NCBI GenBank assembly: GCA_937906485.1
Contig: CALCYB010000065.1
Location: 1-7,600, forward strand
Direction: 5' to 3'
Source: an uncultured Rikenellaceae bacterium
GTDB lineage: Bacteria; Bacteroidota; Bacteroidia; Bacteroidales; UBA932
Length of the DNA stretch: 7,600 nt
The notes beneath the pieces were generated by a model. It worked only from the letters and a program-made list of their open reading frames with translations, did not search any database and was not told the origin of the DNA. Below are positions 5,613 to 7,600 of this stretch, in pieces. Position numbers and translations under genes: made by a program. Numbering within the stretch: the first letter of the stretch is position 1; every line of letters begins with the position of its first letter.

Positions 5613-5981
5613 ATGACTAAAATTGCAGTACCCACGCGTGATGGTCGCATTGATGATCATTTCGGACATTGTGATCACTATACCATCTATACAATTGAAA
5701 ACAACAACATTACCACACGAGAGGATCTTCCCTCTCCCCAAGGGTGCGGTTGTAAATCCGGCATCGCAGCCGATCTGGAACAGATGGGCGTAACCGTGAT
5801 GCTGGCCGGCAACATGGGACCGGGAGCCTTGAACAAACTCCAATCACACGGCATCCGGGTGTACCGTGGCTGTCAAGGCGACATTGAAACCGTCGTCTCC
5901 CGCTACCTGGCCGGTGAAATCTCCGACTCGGGGATCGGCTGCGCCGGTCACGGTTCGGACCACCAGTGCAGCGGTCATTAA
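5613..5981 (+). CDS. NifX/NifB-type protein with dinitrogenase iron-molybdenum cofactor-binding domain
   Basis: A 122-residue cytosolic protein that starts with the family signature K-I-A-V-P-T-x-D-G-R-I-D-D-H-F-G-H-C (residues 3-20) and continues with G-C-G-C-K-S-G-I-A (44-51), V-M-L-A-G-N-M-G-P-G-A (62-72), S-H-G-I-x-V-x-R-G-C (78-87) and S-D-S-G-I-G-C. This is the RNase-H-like fold of NifX, NafY and the NifB C-terminal domain, which binds iron-sulfur or iron-molybdenum clusters. Many family members occur in organisms with no nitrogenase, as stand-alone proteins of unknown role. Cysteines at 20, 45, 47, 87, 110 and 119 and a His/Cys-rich tail (five His/Cys in the last nine residues) suggest metal or cluster binding. 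No nif gene is in the window. It lies 23 bp before the permease-HMA gene on the same strand, so a role as chaperone, sensor or delivery partner in metal efflux is a reasonable inference, not shown. Confidence 0.88.
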   Translation: MTKIAVPTRDGRIDDHFGHCDHYTIYTIENNNITTREDLPSPQGCGCKSGIAADLEQMGVTVMLAGNMGPGALNKLQSHGIRVYRGCQGDIETVVSRYLAGEISDSGIGCAGHGSDHQCSGH

Positions 5982-6004
5982 TCCACACTGTCCTTCTTTC
6001 CATT

Positions 6005-7240
6005 ATGCAAGAAATACTGATACTGATTCACCAGATGTCCCCCTATCTGCTGTTGGGATTCTTTCTGGCCGGCTTGATGCATGCTTTTATCCCACAGACC
6101 TTGTACCACCGCTACCTGGGGACACCCAGTTTCCGGTCGGTGATCAACGCAGCCATCCTGGGGATTCCGCTTCCCCTTTGCTCGTGCGGGGTCATTCCGA
6201 CAGCCATGTCCCTTCGTAAAGAAGGTGCCTCCAAAGGGGCGACCACCTCTTTTCTGATTGCCACACCCCAGACCGGTGTGGACTCGATTATCGCCACCTA
6301 CTCCCTGATGGGACTGCCCTTTGCCATCATCCGCCCCATCGCAGCCCTGTTTACGGCCCTGTTCGGGGGAGCCATGGTCAATACCTTCAGCAAAGACGAC
6401 AACCCGCATCCGCAGGCGGCTTCTATGACAGAAAAAGTCCCCTCGACACCACAACGCTCCTTGCTGCAGAAAATCGGCATCACTTTCAAATATGCCTATG
6501 TGGACATGATGCAGGACATCGGAAGGTGGCTACTGCTCGGGCTGTTGATCGCTGGACTGATTACGGTATTTGTCCCGGAATCCTTCTTTGCCCGTTTTGC
6601 CGACAACTCCTTGCTGAGTATGGTGCTCGTACTCCTGCTGGCCATCCCGATGTATGTATGCGCCACCGGCTCCATTCCGATTGCCATCGCCCTGATGCTG
6701 AAAGGGCTCTCTCCAGGCACCGCTCTGGTACTGCTGATGGCAGGCCCGGCCGTCAACGTGGCGTCCATGCTGGTCATCAACAAAGTACTGGGCAAAAAGA
6801 CCCTGGTTCTTTACCTGATTTCCATCATCCTCGGCGCGATGCTCTTTGGTCTGGGCATTGATTACCTGCTGCCCCGGACCTGGTTCACCAGCCACCTGAC
6901 CCAGATCCAGTCCTGCGGTTGTGCGGCAGAGGTATCCTGGTTCCACCAGCTCTGCACCCTCATCCTGGCCCTATTGGTCACCAACGCACTGATCCGAAGA
7001 TATTTCATCAAAAACAAACCAACATCCCGTATGAACACCCTTACCCTCCATGTAAAAGGCATGAGTTGCAACCATTGCCGTGCCAGTGTTGAAAAAGCCA
7101 TCCGCAACTGCGCTGGCGTAAGTGATCTGCAGGTGGACCTTACCACCGGTATCGCCACCATTCAAGGCCAACCGGATATCAAGGCACTCAAAAAAGCCAT
7201 TGAAGAGTTGGGTTTTGAAGTCAGCGAAGATGGCGAATAA
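6005..7240 (+). CDS. DUF318/SO_0444-type permease (probable Cu/Zn-class metal efflux) fused to a C-terminal HMA domain
   Basis: A polytopic inner-membrane protein of 411 residues. I chose ATG 6005 because it gives the usual amphipathic N-terminus M-Q-E-I-L and clears the upstream gene; an ATG at 5966 would add 13 residues and overlap that gene. The permease has two related halves: residues about 14-95 with I-P-L-P-L-C-S-C-G (Cys59, Cys61) and 175-258 with I-P-M-Y-V-C-A-T-G (Cys219), each preceded by L-L-L-G-x-x-x-A-G-L and followed by I-P-x-A. A linker near 135-157 is polar. After the last hydrophobic segments, including a C-G-C at 304-306, a heavy-metal-associated domain runs from about 343 to the end, with G-M-S-C-N-H-C binding Cys355 and Cys358. 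This layout fits the putative Cu/Zn efflux family named for Shewanella SO_0444 and related to ArsP-type permeases. The HMA domain probably passes soft metal ions to the channel. The stop overlaps the next start by 11 bp. Substrate (Cu, Zn, or organoarsenical) is unproven. Confidence 0.88.
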   Translation: MQEILILIHQMSPYLLLGFFLAGLMHAFIPQTLYHRYLGTPSFRSVINAAILGIPLPLCSCGVIPTAMSLRKEGASKGATTSFLIATPQTGVDSIIATYSLMGLPFAIIRPIAALFTALFGGAMVNTFSKDDNPHPQAASMTEKVPSTPQRSLLQKIGITFKYAYVDMMQDIGRWLLLGLLIAGLITVFVPESFFARFADNSLLSMVLVLLLAIPMYVCATGSIPIAIALMLKGLSPGTALVLLMAGPAVNVASMLVINKVLGKKTLVLYLISIILGAMLFGLGIDYLLPRTWFTSHLTQIQSCGCAAEVSWFHQLCTLILALLVTNALIRRYFIKNKPTSRMNTLTLHVKGMSCNHCRASVEKAIRNCAGVSDLQVDLTTGIATIQGQPDIKALKKAIEELGFEVSEDGE

Positions 7241-7600
7241 AAATACCAAGACCAATGTCGCCCGCCTGCTGGATGCCCAGAAGATTCCCTACCAGCTGGT
7301 CCCCTACCCGGTTGATGAAAACAACCTGGCCGCAACACACATCGCCCAGACCCTTAACGAAGACATTGCACAAGTATTCAAGACACTGGTCTTGCGGGGT
7401 GACCGCACAGGAGTGTTGGTCTGCGTGATTCCCGGTGACCGGGAAGTGGACTTGAAAAAGATTGCCAGACTCTCGGGCAACAAAAAGGCTGAAATGATTG
7501 CCGTCAAGGAATTGTTACCCTTGACCGGCTACATCCGAGGAGGCTGCAGTCCGATCGGTATGAAAAAACCCTACCCTACCTGGATACACGATACGTGCAG
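7230..7600 (+). CDS. ybaK: YbaK/EbsC-type Cys-tRNA(Pro) deacylase, 5' part
   Basis: The frame opens at ATG 7230 and is still open at the window edge, giving 123 residues of a protein usually about 155-165 long. YbaK is a free-standing editing enzyme that hydrolyses cysteine mischarged on tRNA(Pro) by prolyl-tRNA synthetase. The match rests on T-N-V-A-R-L-L-D near 8-15, V-F-K-T-L-V-L at 49-55 with the conserved catalytic-site Lys51, C-V-I-P-G-D-R-E-V-D-L-K-K at 65-77, and G-Y-I-R-G-G-C-S-P-I-G at 100-110, the glycine-rich loop of the family (often G-G-x-S-P). The expected final segment lies beyond the window. The start overlaps the permease stop by 11 bp in a different frame, which implies translational coupling in one operon. 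A functional link to metal efflux is not obvious; it may simply share the transcript. Confidence 0.93.
   Translation, partial: MANKNTKTNVARLLDAQKIPYQLVPYPVDENNLAATHIAQTLNEDIAQVFKTLVLRGDRTGVLVCVIPGDREVDLKKIARLSGNKKAEMIAVKELLPLTGYIRGGCSPIGMKKPYPTWIHDTC

Noticed and set aside
5613..5981. Part of a nitrogen-fixation cluster
   Set aside because: No nifHDK, nifE, nifN or radical-SAM nifB is present; stand-alone NifX-like proteins are common in non-fixers.
5966..6004. Earlier ATG for the permease
   Set aside because: It would overlap the NifX-like gene and add 13 residues not typical of the family; ATG 6005 gives the expected N-terminus.

Overview
The window looks like chromosomal DNA of a Bacteroidota bacterium, most likely of the order Bacteroidales. 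Three things point there. There is a large surface-type lipoprotein whose acylated cysteine is followed by K-D-D. The promoter-like words fit the TTTG / TAnnTTTG pattern of that phylum, and starts lack Shine-Dalgarno sequences and lie in A-rich leaders. Protein families such as the thioredoxin with a Bacteroidota-style signal peptide also fit. Genes are of middling GC and intergenic gaps are AT-rich. I cannot name the genus from sequence alone.

Layout. Bases 1-215 hold the 3' end of a flavodoxin-fold reductase (+). It converges on a bcp-type peroxiredoxin (-, 228-689). The gap 690-976 holds the bcp promoter region, one doubtful small ORF and a strong intrinsic terminator serving the leftward operon. 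That operon (- strand) is a periplasmic thioredoxin (3694-4134) followed 23 bp later by an 897-residue lipoprotein (977-3670). The lipoprotein has two fibronectin-III-like domains and five beta-rich modules, four of which form a tandem duplication with a 280-residue period. A short AT-rich divergent promoter region (4135-4226) separates this operon from a rightward block: a MATE-family exporter (4227-5582), a NifX/NifB-type iron-molybdenum-cluster-domain protein (5613-5981), a two-half permease of the DUF318/SO_0444 metal-efflux type fused to an HMA metal-binding domain (6005-7240), and the 5' part of a YbaK-type Cys-tRNA(Pro) deacylase (7230 to the window edge), which overlaps the permease gene by 11 bp.

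How it may work together. The left half has a thiol/redox flavour (flavoprotein, peroxiredoxin, exported thioredoxin). The right half looks like a small soft-metal handling unit (cluster-binding protein plus permease-HMA) beside a general exporter. The most unusual items are the modular surface lipoprotein in an operon with an exported thioredoxin, and the NifX-like/permease-HMA pair with no nitrogenase genes in sight. No RNA genes, mobile elements, CRISPR arrays or phage features were seen.
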